A DNA stretch of 64,000 nt from contig DF240737.1 in NCBI GenBank assembly GCA_000507305.1, positions 1-64,000 of the forward strand, given 5' to 3'. Under the pieces are notes generated by a model. That model saw only the letters and a program-made list of their open reading frames with translations. It searched no databases and had not been told where the DNA came from. This DNA is from Breviolum minutum Mf 1.05b.01 (lineage: Eukaryota; Sar; Dinophyceae; Suessiales; Symbiodiniaceae). Positions 28,601 through 34,809 of the stretch are shown here, in pieces (within the stretch, counting starts at the first letter, position 1; each line of letters opens with the position of its first letter). The translations under genes were made by a program, and so were the position numbers.

Positions 28601-31600
28601 TCCTGGTTCATTGGGTTTCCTCTCGATTTTTACCACGTCCCAATCTTGGAAGTCTCCCAAAAAAGAATAGGATGGCTGCAGGTTGGTGTGGTTTCCTATG
28701 ACTTTTGGGCAAGTTCCTTTATAAAGGTTGCACAACTACGTATCCACAGAGCCGTATTCCAAAGCAATACGTATCTCTATCTCATAAAAGTCCACCGTTC
28801 CACAAGAGCCGGCCCTTAGTCAGACTAAGGCTTTTGGCGTCTGCAAGAAAGACAGGGTTGGATGTACCTCACATGATTTCTGAAAAAGAAACACAGAAAG
28901 AAAGCATGCATTTTAGGCTCCATAGGACAATATAGGTGCTGTAACTGTTAGCAGTTCGGAAAAAAAAAAGGTACTGAGTGGCGTCACCTTAACTGTCATC
29001 AACTCCTTTTCCCCCAACTCCACTTTCCAAACTCTGAGAAATGCCGGCTGCCCACAACGCCCCATTGGTCACAGGATAGAGAAAGCTCTTGTTCCGTGCA
29101 TTCTTGTTCCACTTGAAATCGGCACCTGACGCAATTTCAGTTAAGCCTGCAAAAAAGATCACTCATATTTTGTGTAGGGGTGAGATTTCTACCAAAAAAA
29201 CACCTTCTATAAGAGTTGTTGATTTGTGTCGGAATTCCCATCCCCATCCCAAGAGGTAGAATTGTGGGATGATTCATCAGTTTCTACTTGAAGGATCAAT
29301 GACGAAGTGCTTGGGAACAAGGGTTCCTTCCAAAAGCCCATGGAACCCGAAAGTCAGGAACATCATTTGATGAAGTACATATCCCGGATGTTTTGGATGA
29401 TTGTGAACCATTACTCAAGAAATGGTTGTTCCTGAACGAGCATATGATATGTGTATATGAATTCTATATACGTATATATATATATATACGTGCTAGTGGT
29501 GCCTGGGCACCATAAACAAGTGCATGTATACATGTAATGGTGCTTGGACTTTCCAGTGCAAAGCTACGAACCACACTTTGGGAACAACGTCAGGTGCCCG
29601 GACGTGCAAAGACCAGTTCCGTGGAGAAGGGATCTGAGTCAATCACCGGCCTTTCCAGGAAAAGGCTAAAAAACACATAAAACCCGCGAGGTTGTTGAAG
29701 ACTTTTTCAAGGTGAGGGAAGTCGAAAATATTGTACCTCTCAAAGTCGCTAGGTGCTCCAAAAAAGACCTCTCCAGTTTTTTTGGATTGGGAATCACAAA
29801 CATATAATAATAATAAAGGTGCTATACATATTTATGTGTATATATTACATACGGTGTATATCCCTAACTCCTGTCGCTCACCCAAGAACACGCGGTTTGC
29901 GAAATATCCGATGTTTTCTTGGACACTTGGCAGGGTATTGGACTATATGAATAAAGAGAGTACAAACGGTGAAATAGCAATAGAAAAAGAAATCGAAAGG
30001 GTTAAGAGTTAAGAGGCTCTGGAGTTGTCTTTTCAATAACAAACTGCACCAGCTTGTGAACAAATCTGTTTCAACCTTTTTTTCTGGAAGAAGGTCCTTT
30101 TCAGGCCAAAGGGATCCATTTTTGGGCCACTGATGGAAATGAATTTCGAAATATTATCAAGTTCAAAATATAGACCCGAATGGCCAACCAAATCACATAC
30201 TTACTGTTACTTACAAACATGTTTCTATATCATATTCAACTTGTTTATTATTTGTTACACCCCCAAAACTTAACACAGCCCCTGCAAATGGATGCTTGGA
30301 AGCCTACGTTCTTTTTGGGAAAGGCAACTTTTCAGGGGCTATATGATCTCACGAGCCTATGTTTTTCATCCTTCACAAAAGAAAAACTGTGCAAATCTTT
30401 ACGCCAAATTGAAAGGTGTATAGTGCAACTCCTGTAAATAATGACGAAAACTCCTATACAGTATAGTACAATCCTGCACCAGGGGTCGTTTTTATGGCAA
30501 AAAAAACGAACGACGATCTTGTCGACACTCCGCCTGAAGACTTTCACATTTGGACCTCAGGTAGTGTCCAACAACAACAAAATCACTGCCACAATACATG
30601 ACATGTGTGTACACCCCAGAAAATTAACGTGGAACCTGAAAAACAGGAATATAATCTTCCAAACCTTCACTTTGGGGTTCCATGTTAATTTTCGGGGGCG
30701 TATGTTTTTTTTGAAAGTGACCCTATTTTGGATCAAGATGTCACTGATATTCAATAAATCAAACGAATCAATTTTGAGGCTTTTGGTCCTGGGAACATAT
30801 GCCCAAGATATGTATAGCTGTACATATTACTGTCACATGGATGATTCTCTACAAACCTAACAGATACTGGTCGCAGTGTGCCATGGGAACTCCAACCCCC
30901 AGTGGATCTGCAAGATCCAACGTACCCAAATGGGCAAGCTGGCTCCAAAAAAAATCGGGCGACACTGAAGTGACAATAACAATAGAAATATGATAGATTC
31001 GAATACACATTTTAATAAGTAAATATGTATTCATACCATTTTTGTGTATATGAATATCATCAGATTGTATCAACATATATAATATACACAGAAGCAATTC
31101 TAAATTCTAATCCTATTATGTATTCTTGGTAGAATCATATTGCAGTTCCAATAATTTTGAGCCAGCATCCAGACATGGAAATCCGAAAAAGGATCCGTAC
31201 GTTTACCTTGGGACCATTTCTGTTGTCGGTTTGGGAATCCTGACTTCCCACAATGAAAACCAGTGGGTGCTTTCTGAGAAAAGTTTGGTGAACCACCCCC
31301 CAACCCCTGGCAAAACATGGTTAATTGATGTGAATTGATTAGTTAGAAACCCAATGGAAGTTTCAAAGGTCAAAGAAGTTTGAGACACAAAACTTACAAC
31401 CCTGAAAACTCACATGACTAACTGCCAGAAAATCCCAAATGTTCAAATAGGAAATTACATCTGCATTCATGGTGGATTTTCCCAGCAATCGTCATGTTAG
31501 TTTCTCGGGGTACCACGAACTCGGAATCCCAACAAAGGATGTGAAATTCCGAGTTCTCCGTCTGTAGAAGCAAGGCCTCAGGTGAAAAAAACAACATGCC

Positions 31601-33113
31601 ACAAAAAAAAAACGCATTGTGGGATGATTACAATATCAAGCTTTGGTCAAAAAATCAAAGTTCAACTTAACTTCTTTCAAAGTTCAACTTAAGTTCCCTT
31701 TAAGCGTGTATAAGATATATCATCTTTTATCATGACACCCAACATCCAAAGTCTCCTCTCAACAAAAAAGAACTTGCAAAATTCTCGCAACTCCACCTTT
31801 TTCTAAACACCCAAGAAACCGAGGTACCTCTCCCGTCGGCAACCAGCCCAGCCAAGTCACATGGGGCAAGGGGGACAGCAAGCGTGCAGCTTCACTGCGT
31901 AGTGCTGTGGGAGGTCCATTGGGCCTCGAGGCAAACCGTCTGCGTGAGGATGAACCACTCACTGAAGAAACGGAAAATTGGAATACCCTCCAGTATCCCC
32001 CAAAAATTGCATTTTGAAGATGATTTTCCTTTTCCCAAGGTGGGATATGTTAATTCCCTGGAGGGTACTGAATACAGTTGTGTCATTTTTTCCAAATTGA
32101 AATTCCATATGATTTTTGACCAACACTACCAACACCACTTATATAGTTTGGTGAGCAGCTTCTTGTCATTGGATACACATTGTCTGTATGACTTTTGTAT
32201 GTTACCGCTATGAAACAAAAATGTTGAACAAATATCTTATATCATCAACGCCAAGCAAAATGGATTTACTGTAAAAATATGTTGCTAGATCACAATGACT
32301 CAAATCCAAACTCCACGGAGCTTTGTCTTTGGGTCAACCCACTTCTGTTCCATCCTTCCATATCTAAGAATAGCTTCATTTCGACTGGTCAGCTAAACCA
32401 GGTCAATGTACCAGGTATCCCCCACAAGAACAGATCGCCGTGATCCACGCAGTACAACCGTAGCTCTCCATCTGCGGTCGTGGAATCATGGCGAGATAGC
32501 AGAGATTGTACCAACCCAACCAATGCGCTATTAAGGGGAATCCCTTAAATTACCACAAATTTGTATTGTTTGATTCCCCCAACATGGGTAGGAACCTCCT
32601 TTTCCAGCGCTGAACGTGCTTCAGTGTCCATTGTTGGCTTTCAAGGTGTCTACCGAAATGAATGGGGGATTGTAACTTTTGCACCCTCCCTGCCAAACAT
32701 CAACGCAATCGAGGTCATCGGACTCAGCCCATCACTGACCACCTAAGATCTCACACATTCATCAGCATCGTTATTCACTCAACTCCCTGTCCCTCACATC
32801 AAAATCTCCCATCCCAAACAACGAAAAAAATCCACCCCCAAACTCAAAAGATAAACCACAAAAATGTCACCCCGAACCATAAGAAACCCAGAAAAAAAAA
32901 TCACCCCAGACCTACCAACCCACCAAAATTTCACTCTGTTTACCTACCAACCCAACCCAAACCTTTTCCCAAAACAAACACCCACAAACAACCACAAACA
33001 ACCCCAAACAACGCGGGGGCCTTTACGTAAACTCTTGAAGTTCACTGAAAGTCGTGGTAATTCCACCAAATCAATCGAAGGCTTCAAACCCTCGGAGGAT
33101 TGAGGGTCCACAC
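1568..33113 (-). CDS. Giant gene with recognisable pre-DUF3638 region, split in many mini-exons (outline)
   Basis: Outline; exons are listed separately. Minus-strand order of recognisable segments: [132 protein letters not shown], then far downstream [30 protein letters not shown] and [10 protein letters not shown]. This is the order I remember from very large protist proteins that carry a DUF3638-type ATPase module after these segments. Function is unknown; a cytosolic ATPase-like role is only inference. The N-terminal part normally before ELPRL was not found between 33.1 and 34.7 kb, and the ATPase and C-terminus would lie beyond position 1. The middle (about 24-8 kb) is only partly resolved. 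Confidence 0.65.
1750..1867. repeat. Family D element
   Basis: TTGGTTAATAGGGATCCTTA, AATCACCACATAACTGGGTA and ACAACCAGG, the same order as in four other copies. Confidence 0.85.
2100..2138 (-). CDS. Candidate exon (EDIHESGTK)
   Basis: Polar minus frame after ATTCTCAG. The frame continues [14 protein letters not shown]; limits uncertain. Confidence 0.4.
2219..2325. repeat. Family C hairpin element
   Basis: ACTCCCTAAAACTAACAC to GTTACTTTTAGGGAGGGTA. Confidence 0.85.
2326..4234. other. Long intron, no supported exon
   Basis: Contains one family C element (3475-3583). GC-rich patches near 2700 and 3050-3230 have open frames on both strands but no convincing splice-bounded exon. Confidence 0.5.
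3475..3583. repeat. Family C hairpin element
   Basis: ACCCTGCCTGAAACTAACAT to GTTGGTTTTGGGAGAGGGTA. Confidence 0.85.
4235..4350. repeat. Family A hairpin element
   Basis: Ends TACTGTTGATGG / CATCAACAGTA facing each other, with inner arms CCAGAAATCC and GGGATTTCTG. Confidence 0.85.
4593..4626 (-). CDS. Giant gene exon ([11 protein letters not shown])
   Basis: About 34 bp, acceptor CCTTCAG, donor probably GC (GCTGAG). Continues the helix of the previous exon. Confidence 0.8.
5133..5172 (-). CDS. Giant gene exon ([13 protein letters not shown])
   Basis: 40 bp, acceptor GGCCTAG, donor GC (GCAGGC), phase 2 in and 0 out. Confidence 0.85.
5361..5470. repeat. Family A hairpin element
   Basis: Left arm decayed (TACAGTTGGTGG), right arm intact (TTCTTCCATCAACAGTA). 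Confidence 0.85.
5601..5700. repeat. Family B hairpin element, right arm decayed
   Basis: Left arm GGTGGTTGAATCAACCCATC and centre GGATCATGAAACCCCAAGG are shared with the copies near 22.8 kb. Confidence 0.75.
5762..5850. repeat. Family I element
   Basis: GGGATGATTAACAACCATT, GGGGCGGGTGGCATTGAGGG, TAGATTCCCATGA; also at 36770 and in part at 21290. Confidence 0.75.
6264..6328 (-). CDS. Giant gene exon ([20 protein letters not shown])
   Basis: 65 bp, acceptor TTTTGTAG, donor GC (GCAGTG), phase 0 in and 2 out, completing a Lys codon in the next exon. Confidence 0.9.
6330..7105. other. Intron, nothing recognised
   Basis: No hairpin element and no exon seen between two firm exons of the giant gene. 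Confidence 0.6.
7106..7159 (-). CDS. Giant gene exon ([18 protein letters not shown])
   Basis: 54 bp, phase 0/0, acceptor GACCTAG, donor GTGCGG. PFxLxxHPAxxxA joins directly to VAKAMM in the next exon, a segment I remember from the giant family. Confidence 0.87.
7160..8107. other. Intron, nothing recognised
   Basis: No repeat or exon identified. Confidence 0.5.
8108..8155 (-). CDS. Candidate exon ([13 protein letters not shown])
   Basis: About 45 bp, acceptor AAGCCAG, donor GTGTGT. Confidence 0.6.
8320..8430 (-). CDS. Candidate exon ([20 protein letters not shown])
   Basis: Open minus frame; possible donor GTGAAT after TSE. The plus strand is open over the same span, so strand confidence is limited. 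Confidence 0.5.
8955..8990 (-). CDS. Candidate exon (LQLETLTY)
   Basis: Short minus frame after a GTCGCCTGAG acceptor, limits approximate. Confidence 0.35.
8991..10046. other. Intron, nothing recognised
   Basis: Only short non-coding-looking frames. Confidence 0.5.
10047..10143. repeat. Family B element, left arm decayed
   Basis: Centre CAAATTGGATCAT and right end GAAACCACCACCTAGT. Confidence 0.75.
10252..10334 (-). CDS. Candidate exon ([20 protein letters not shown])
   Basis: 83 bp, acceptor AGCTTGCAG, donor GTGTAT. Strong on splice sites and composition. Confidence 0.75.
10376..10476. repeat. Family E hairpin element
   Basis: GGGGGTTTCCTAAAATGGTGG to CCACCATTTAAGGAAACAT. Confidence 0.88.
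11057..11160. repeat. Family E hairpin element
   Basis: ATGGGGGTTTCCTAAAATAGTGG to CCACCATTTAAGGAAACACA. Confidence 0.88.
11550..11705. repeat. Family D element
   Basis: TTGATAGGAATCCTTATAATGG to CTATATAACCTAAACAACC. Flanking TTTTTGTCATTGCTCACATG is shared with the copy at 60222, so the element is longer than its core. Confidence 0.85.
11755..11792 (-). CDS. Candidate exon ([12 protein letters not shown])
   Basis: 38 bp, acceptor GTGCCAG, donor GTGAAC. Confidence 0.6.
11828..11930. repeat. Family C element, left arm decayed
   Basis: Right arm GTTAGTTTTAGGGAGTGTA. Confidence 0.65.
11985..12090 (-). CDS. Candidate exon, strand uncertain
   Basis: Minus frame [14 protein letters not shown] follows a TTTCCAG acceptor. 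The plus strand reads [20 protein letters not shown]. Both look coding; minus is preferred only because of the neighbours. Confidence 0.4.
13024..13070 (-). CDS. Candidate exon ([15 protein letters not shown])
   Basis: 47 bp, acceptor CTTCAG, donor GTGGAA. Clear helix. Confidence 0.7.
13461..13567. repeat. Family C element, variant
   Basis: TACCCTCTCATAAACTAACA to TGTTAGTTTACCGGAGTGTA. The variant arm is shared with 21100-21194 and 50600-50707. Confidence 0.8.
13730..13832. repeat. Family B hairpin element
   Basis: GGTTGGTGGTTGAACCAACC to GCCACCACCTAGTT. Confidence 0.85.
13945..14000 (-). CDS. Candidate exon ([13 protein letters not shown])
   Basis: Short Ala/Asp-rich minus frame, limits approximate. 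The plus strand is also open. Confidence 0.35.
14176..14280. repeat. Family G hairpin element
   Basis: CCCATAATCATGATTCAGTG to CACTGAACCGTGATTATTCC. Confidence 0.85.
14490..14515 (-). CDS. Candidate micro-exon (ALNPETSA)
   Basis: 26 bp, acceptor TCGCAAG, donor GTGAGA. Confidence 0.5.
15096..15136. repeat. ATC microsatellite, imperfect
   Basis: Thirteen ATC-like units with interruptions. Confidence 0.85.
15222..15285 (-). CDS. Candidate exon ([20 protein letters not shown])
   Basis: 64 bp, acceptor GCTAAG, donor GTTAGC. Confidence 0.65.
15300..15425. repeat. Degenerate TAAACCTT array
   Basis: About ten units around AGTAAACCTT. Loosely similar to the plant-type telomere repeat CCCTAAA but not identical. 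Confidence 0.7.
16128..16238. repeat. Family C hairpin element
   Basis: TACCCTCCCGGAAACTAAGA to GTTAGTTTCAAGGAGGGTA. Confidence 0.88.
16406..16514. repeat. Family A hairpin element
   Basis: Nearly perfect arms of about 26 bp (GTTGATGGAAGAAATCCTGC). Confidence 0.9.
16695..16805. repeat. Family C element, variant
   Basis: ACACCCCTGAAGTTTAACAT, inner CACCTGAAAATCA, right arm with GGTTAACTTTGGGCTGGTA. Confidence 0.7.
16812..16862 (-). CDS. Candidate exon ([15 protein letters not shown])
   Basis: Open minus frame after an AAATTTCAG acceptor. Limits approximate. Confidence 0.35.
17268..17428 (-). CDS. Candidate exon ([20 protein letters not shown])
   Basis: About 160 bp, acceptor CAGCAG, possible GA donor. 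Ends [20 protein letters not shown]. One of the longest exons here, with unmistakable coding composition. Confidence 0.78.
17940..18033 (-). CDS. Candidate exon ([20 protein letters not shown])
   Basis: Acceptor CTCTAAG, then a hydrophobic helix followed by [11 protein letters not shown]. Donor not fixed. Confidence 0.6.
18100..19195. other. Intron, nothing recognised
   Basis: A-rich, with runs of A up to 10. No exon supported. Confidence 0.5.
19200..19395 (-). CDS. Candidate long exon ([20 protein letters not shown])
   Basis: GC-rich, minus-strand frame open from 19430 to 18918. The part continuing [20 protein letters not shown] looks coding. Splice sites not fixed; a second minus frame and the plus strand are also open. 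Confidence 0.45.
19555..19600 (-). CDS. Candidate exon ([12 protein letters not shown])
   Basis: Gln-rich helix after an ATCACAG acceptor. Limits approximate. Confidence 0.4.
19909..20015 (-). CDS. Candidate exon ([20 protein letters not shown])
   Basis: 107 bp, acceptor TTCTCAAAG, donor GTATGC. Continues [16 protein letters not shown]; strong coding character. Confidence 0.75.
20238..20312 (-). CDS. Candidate exon ([20 protein letters not shown])
   Basis: 75 bp, phase 0/0, acceptor CGTCCAG, donor GTTTTG. Confidence 0.7.
20811..20891. repeat. ATCC array, 20 copies
   Basis: Same tetramer as at 58.2 kb. Confidence 0.95.
21011..21068 (-). CDS. Candidate exon ([18 protein letters not shown])
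   Basis: 58 bp, acceptor CAGAAG, donor GTCCGC. All frames are open in this GC-rich patch, so the frame is chosen by splice fit. Confidence 0.5.
21100..21194. repeat. Family C element, left end decayed
   Basis: Centre CTTTCCTGGTAAATACCATC and right arm TTGTTAGTTTACATGAGTGTA. Confidence 0.65.
21290..21352. repeat. Family I element, left part missing
   Basis: GGGGTGGCATTGGGGGGAAG and CTACCCTTGGAATCCCGTGG. Confidence 0.65.
21592..21672 (-). CDS. Candidate exon ([20 protein letters not shown])
   Basis: 81 bp, acceptor GTCCAAG, donor GTTGAA. Clear helical coding character. Confidence 0.65.
21826..21872 (-). CDS. Candidate exon ([15 protein letters not shown])
   Basis: 47 bp, acceptor AATAAG, donor GTGTTA. 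Amphipathic helix. Confidence 0.6.
22748..22853. repeat. Family B hairpin element, well preserved
   Basis: ACTAGTTGGTGGTTTGATTC to GAAACCACCACCTAGT. Confidence 0.9.
22905..22976. repeat. Family B element, 5' truncated
   Basis: Centre identical to the copy at 5601 (GGATCATGAAACCCCAAGGA), right arm GAAACCACCACCCAGT. Lies 50 bp from another copy. Confidence 0.8.
23275..23384. repeat. Family E hairpin element
   Basis: ATGGGTGTTTCCGAAAATAG to CTATTTTTGGAAACACCCGT. The centre is nearly identical to the copy at 57326. Confidence 0.92.
23898..23934. repeat. AT microsatellite
   Basis: TATATATATA...CAGTATATATATATATG. Confidence 0.85.
24087..24138 (-). CDS. Candidate exon ([17 protein letters not shown])
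   Basis: 52 bp between acceptor TTCTAAG and donor GTCAAG. Charged helix and position fit the giant gene. Confidence 0.6.
24290..24365. repeat. ATC/GTC degenerate microsatellite
   Basis: The minus strand would read an Asp/Glu-rich stretch from ATG near 24345 to a TAG near 24258. Could be an acidic tail but looks repeat-derived. Confidence 0.7.
24881..24936 (-). CDS. Candidate exon ([18 protein letters not shown])
   Basis: 56 bp between AAAAG and donor GTGCAA. Moderate coding look, no motif. Confidence 0.45.
25344..25457 (-). CDS. Giant gene exon ([20 protein letters not shown])
   Basis: About 114 bp from acceptor CCAGAG (completing an Asp codon) to donor GTAGAC. The 3' limit is less certain because the frame stays open to 25305. 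Confidence 0.82.
25735..25859. repeat. Family A hairpin element, degenerate
   Basis: Outer arms recognisable (TTGATGAA...TTCTTCCATCAACA), centre diverged. Confidence 0.7.
26141..26225 (-). CDS. Giant gene exon ([20 protein letters not shown]...)
   Basis: 85 bp, acceptor CGCCAAG, donor GTATCT, phase 0 in and 1 out. The DADTCAIR segment corresponds to the conserved D-A-x-A-C-R-x-K region. Confidence 0.87.
26493..26539 (-). CDS. Giant gene exon ([15 protein letters not shown])
   Basis: 47 bp, acceptor TACCCAG, donor [14 protein letters not shown] is family-typical. Confidence 0.87.
26593..26742. repeat. Long hairpin element (150 bp)
   Basis: ATGGAACCTACAAATCACCCAT and AATGATCTTCCAAACCTCC mirrored on the right by ATGGGTGATGGCTGTAGGTTCCA. 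Confidence 0.85.
26812..26875. repeat. Palindromic AT array
   Basis: GATATATAT...ATATATC, self-complementary over about 60 bp. Confidence 0.8.
26921..27043. repeat. Family A hairpin element
   Basis: Arms TACTGTTGATGGTTTAGAAATCC and its inverse, with one or two changes. Confidence 0.85.
27760..27800 (-). CDS. Giant gene exon ([12 protein letters not shown])
   Basis: 41 bp, acceptor CGCCAG, donor GA (GAGCTT), phase 2 in and 1 out. The plus strand is also open here but is treated as a shadow. Confidence 0.8.
28065..28130 (-). CDS. Giant gene exon ([20 protein letters not shown])
   Basis: 66 bp, acceptor AATGAG, donor GTCCCT, phase 2/2. The SALYLLL motif is family-typical and settles the frame among two open ones. 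Confidence 0.85.
28159..28268. repeat. Family C hairpin element
   Basis: ACACCCCCAAAGTTTAACA to TGTTAAACTTCAGGGATGTA, inner GAACCTGAAAATGG. Confidence 0.88.
28790..28843 (-). CDS. Candidate exon ([14 protein letters not shown])
   Basis: About 54 bp between a good acceptor (TTTCTTGCAG) and donor GTGGAC. It is not needed between its neighbours, so optional or spurious. Confidence 0.4.
29059..29146 (-). CDS. Giant gene exon ([20 protein letters not shown]...)
   Basis: 88 bp, acceptor TTTTTTGCAG, probable donor GTTGTG, phases 1 in and 2 out. Contains SFLYPV. The frame stays open to a TAA at 28989, so a terminal exon is the alternative, but phase and motif order fit the next exon. Confidence 0.82.
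29604..29650 (-). CDS. Giant gene exon ([15 protein letters not shown])
   Basis: 47 bp, acceptor GGAAAG, donor GTCCGG, ends phase 1 and completes an Arg codon in the next exon. The PFSTEL motif is family-typical. Confidence 0.87.
29878..29926 (-). CDS. Candidate exon ([16 protein letters not shown])
   Basis: About 48 bp between CTGCCAAG and donor GTGAGC. Good composition; position fits the giant gene but the motif is not recognised. Confidence 0.5.
30256..30345. repeat. Family C element, right end truncated
   Basis: ACACCCCCAAAACTTAACACA and inner GGGAAAGGCAACTTTTCAGG. Confidence 0.65.
30609..30704. repeat. Family C hairpin element
   Basis: TACACCCCAGAAAATTAACG to TGTTAATTTTCGGGGGCGTA, with inner GGAACCTGAAAA / GGGGTTCCA. 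Confidence 0.9.
30856..30955 (-). CDS. Candidate exon ([20 protein letters not shown])
   Basis: Open minus-strand frame of about 30 codons with coding-like composition, limits approximate. Not matched to the family; a second minus frame is also open. Confidence 0.45.
31396..31510. repeat. Family C hairpin element
   Basis: ACAACCCTGAAAACTCACATG to TCATGTTAGTTTCTCGGGGTA. Confidence 0.8.
31828..31939 (-). CDS. Giant gene exon ([20 protein letters not shown]...)
   Basis: 112 bp, acceptor CACGCAG, donor GTACCT, phase 2 in and 0 out. Ends [18 protein letters not shown]. Confidence 0.85.
31983..32068. repeat. Family C-like element
   Basis: TACCCTCCAGTATCCC to TATGTTAATTCCCTGGAGGGTA. Confidence 0.7.
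32420..32471 (-). CDS. Giant gene exon ([17 protein letters not shown])
   Basis: 52 bp, acceptor ACCGCAG, donor GA (GATACC), ends in phase 2. The G-x-x-R-L-Y-x-x-D-H motif is family-like. Confidence 0.85.
33021..33113 (-). CDS. Giant gene exon ([20 protein letters not shown]...)
   Basis: 93 bp, phase 1 in and 1 out, acceptor CCCCGAG, donor GC (GCCCCC). The ELPRLxxxF motif joins in frame to the next exon. Confidence 0.85.
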
Positions 33114-33153
33114 CTCGGGGTCAAGGGGTGACTTCCATGCGGTCAAGGGGTGA

Positions 33154-33268
33154 TACTGTTGATGGTTCAGAAATCCCAAACAACCACCTGAGATGTATCA
33201 AACCGAACGTAAATTTTGGGAGATTTACCATATCAACTGGTTAGCCGGATTTCAGCCATCAACTGTAT
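33154..33268. repeat. Family A hairpin element
   Basis: Outer arms TACTGTTGATGGTT / CCATCAACTGTA, centre shared with the copy at 60441. Confidence 0.8.
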
Positions 33269-33290
33269 CATAAGAATTGGAACAAAAAAA

Positions 33291-33402
33291 CACCCCTGAA
33301 ATCTAACATCGATACCCAAAAATCATGGGTTGTTTTAATTGTATCTCCGGCTTCAAATATGGCGTCATTTTGAGTATCCATGTTAGGTTTTGGGGGTGTA
33401 TA
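33291..33402. repeat. Family C hairpin element
   Basis: ACACCCCTGAAATCTAACAT to TGTTAGGTTTTGGGGGTGTA. Confidence 0.85.
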
Positions 33403-33479
33403 TATTTTGAGTTTTTGGGATAATTTTCATCTCAGTGCTGTCGCTTTGAGTCAGGGTTCATTTGTTATGTTTAAGTTTA

Positions 33480-33965
33480 TACTTCATTTCTGCTGCTGTA
33501 AAAGAACCAATGCACCACACAGCCCGCAATGCAAACGTGTCTTTTTTCCTGAATGATTTCAGCGTGGAGCTTTTTGCTCAATCAAGGTCCAGCGTGTCAG
33601 CCTGTCTGCCCCGCAACCATCTAAATGCGGTCTTCTTGGATTGCCTGGGGCGCCACGAAACATTGGATACATCGCAGCATCCCTTTCAGATCATCGACTT
33701 CAAAAAGTCGCCTCCTTTTTGAAGGCATATATCACTTCCCAGGTATTGTGTTTCGGAAAAAAAACACGTTTTTATGGGGCTCCAAGTAACTTTCTGCAGT
33801 TTTTTTCCCAACTGAACGAACGAGTTGGTGGATGTGGAGATGTCAATCTGAGGCTCCTCACAGAAGACTACCTTGAGAATCCAAAGCTTCAAGCGCCTCC
33901 ACAAATCATGAGTCTGTCGGACAGCGATTTTCTGCTTGGTCGTGGTTTGATTCAACCAATCTGAA
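33480..33965. other. Ambiguous coding-like region between the two large genes
   Basis: Long open frames on both strands, e.g. minus pieces ALEALDSQ (33860-33895) and EEPQIDISTSTNSF, plus frame FFLNDFSVELFAQSRSSVS. This gap should hold the end of the coiled-coil gene and the start of the giant gene; neither was recognised. Confidence 0.45.
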
Positions 33966-34045
33966 AAATATGCTTGTCAAAATGGGTTCATCTTCCACAA
34001 ATAGGGATGAAAATTAAACAAAAATGTTTGAAACCACCACTCAGT
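33939..34045. repeat. Family B hairpin element
   Basis: GTGGTTTGATTCAACC to GAAACCACCACTCAGTT. Confidence 0.85.
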
Positions 34046-34270
34046 TCTTTAGTTGGCTCAACATGCTGCATGTTTTCGACATCATAAAATCAAACACCCG
34101 CAAGGGGGGGTTTGCTTAGGTTTGGGGTTTGCTTCAACAATAAAAGTGACAAAAAGCCGTTTTAGAAAACTCAAGGATTGACCTGACCACAAAATTACTC
34201 CGTTGTGTCATGGGTAATCCTTTTTGGCTTTTCGAAAGTGCTTAGCTTCACATTGGTTTTTTCTCGCTCC

Positions 34271-34377
34271 GATGGGTGTTTCCTTAAATGGTGGTACCCC
34301 CAAAACACCCCAACATGATCATTTTTAGTAGGAAAACCCATGGTTGTTGGGTACCACCATTTAAGGAAACACCCCTA
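34271..34377. repeat. Family E hairpin element, well preserved
   Basis: GATGGGTGTTTCCTTAAATGG to CCATTTAAGGAAACACCCC. Confidence 0.92.
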
Positions 34378-34562
34378 TAGAATTTGCCGTCAAAAAAACA
34401 GATTTTGCTGAGCATCTCCAACTCTCCAATGAATTACAGTCCTACTTGAGCCACAATTTTGTGAAGAAACTCTATTCCCATTCTCATTGTACTGGTTGGT
34501 CAATAGGCAGTTCACATGACAAGTACGATATTACTCCCTAATAAGTAAAAGCCATTGCATAA

Positions 34563-34661
34563 CTGGTTGGTGGTTTCAACCCACCTGAAAAATATTAGTC
34601 AAAATGGGAATCTTCCCCAAATAGGGTTGAAAATAAACAATATTTGAAACCACCACCCAGA
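34563..34661. repeat. Family B hairpin element, well preserved
   Basis: GGTTGGTGGTTTCAACCC to GAAACCACCACCCAG. Lies just 3' of the last coiled-coil exon. Confidence 0.9.
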
Positions 34662-34674
34662 TAATCACCCGGTT

Positions 34675-34809
34675 CTACTTGAAGGCAGGTTTTCTTTCAT
34701 TGCTCACGTCTTTTTTACGTCTTGAATCTTCCGACAGTTTCCCCAGTTTCGCTGAGGCTGGGACAGTCTTCAGTCCCTGAATTTCCTCTTGTCTTTTGGC
34801 TTGCTTCTC
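34675..34809 (-). CDS. Coiled-coil gene exon 37, probable C-terminus ([14 protein letters not shown]...)
   Basis: Acceptor CCATTAG, phase 0. [14 protein letters not shown] is the usual near-terminal segment. The frame reads on to a TAG at 34675-34677 (44 residues). A consensus GTGAGC after codon 34 (34707) could instead be a donor, giving a longer protein. The last 30 residues do not match the family I remember. Confidence 0.85.
   Translation of the reverse strand, partial: EKQAKRQEEIQGLKTVPASAKLGKLSEDSRRKKDVSNERKPAFK

Noticed and set aside
32561-32746. Plus-strand frame of 61 codons with plausible composition
   Set aside because: The minus strand is open too, and both flanking exons are on the minus strand; left unannotated.
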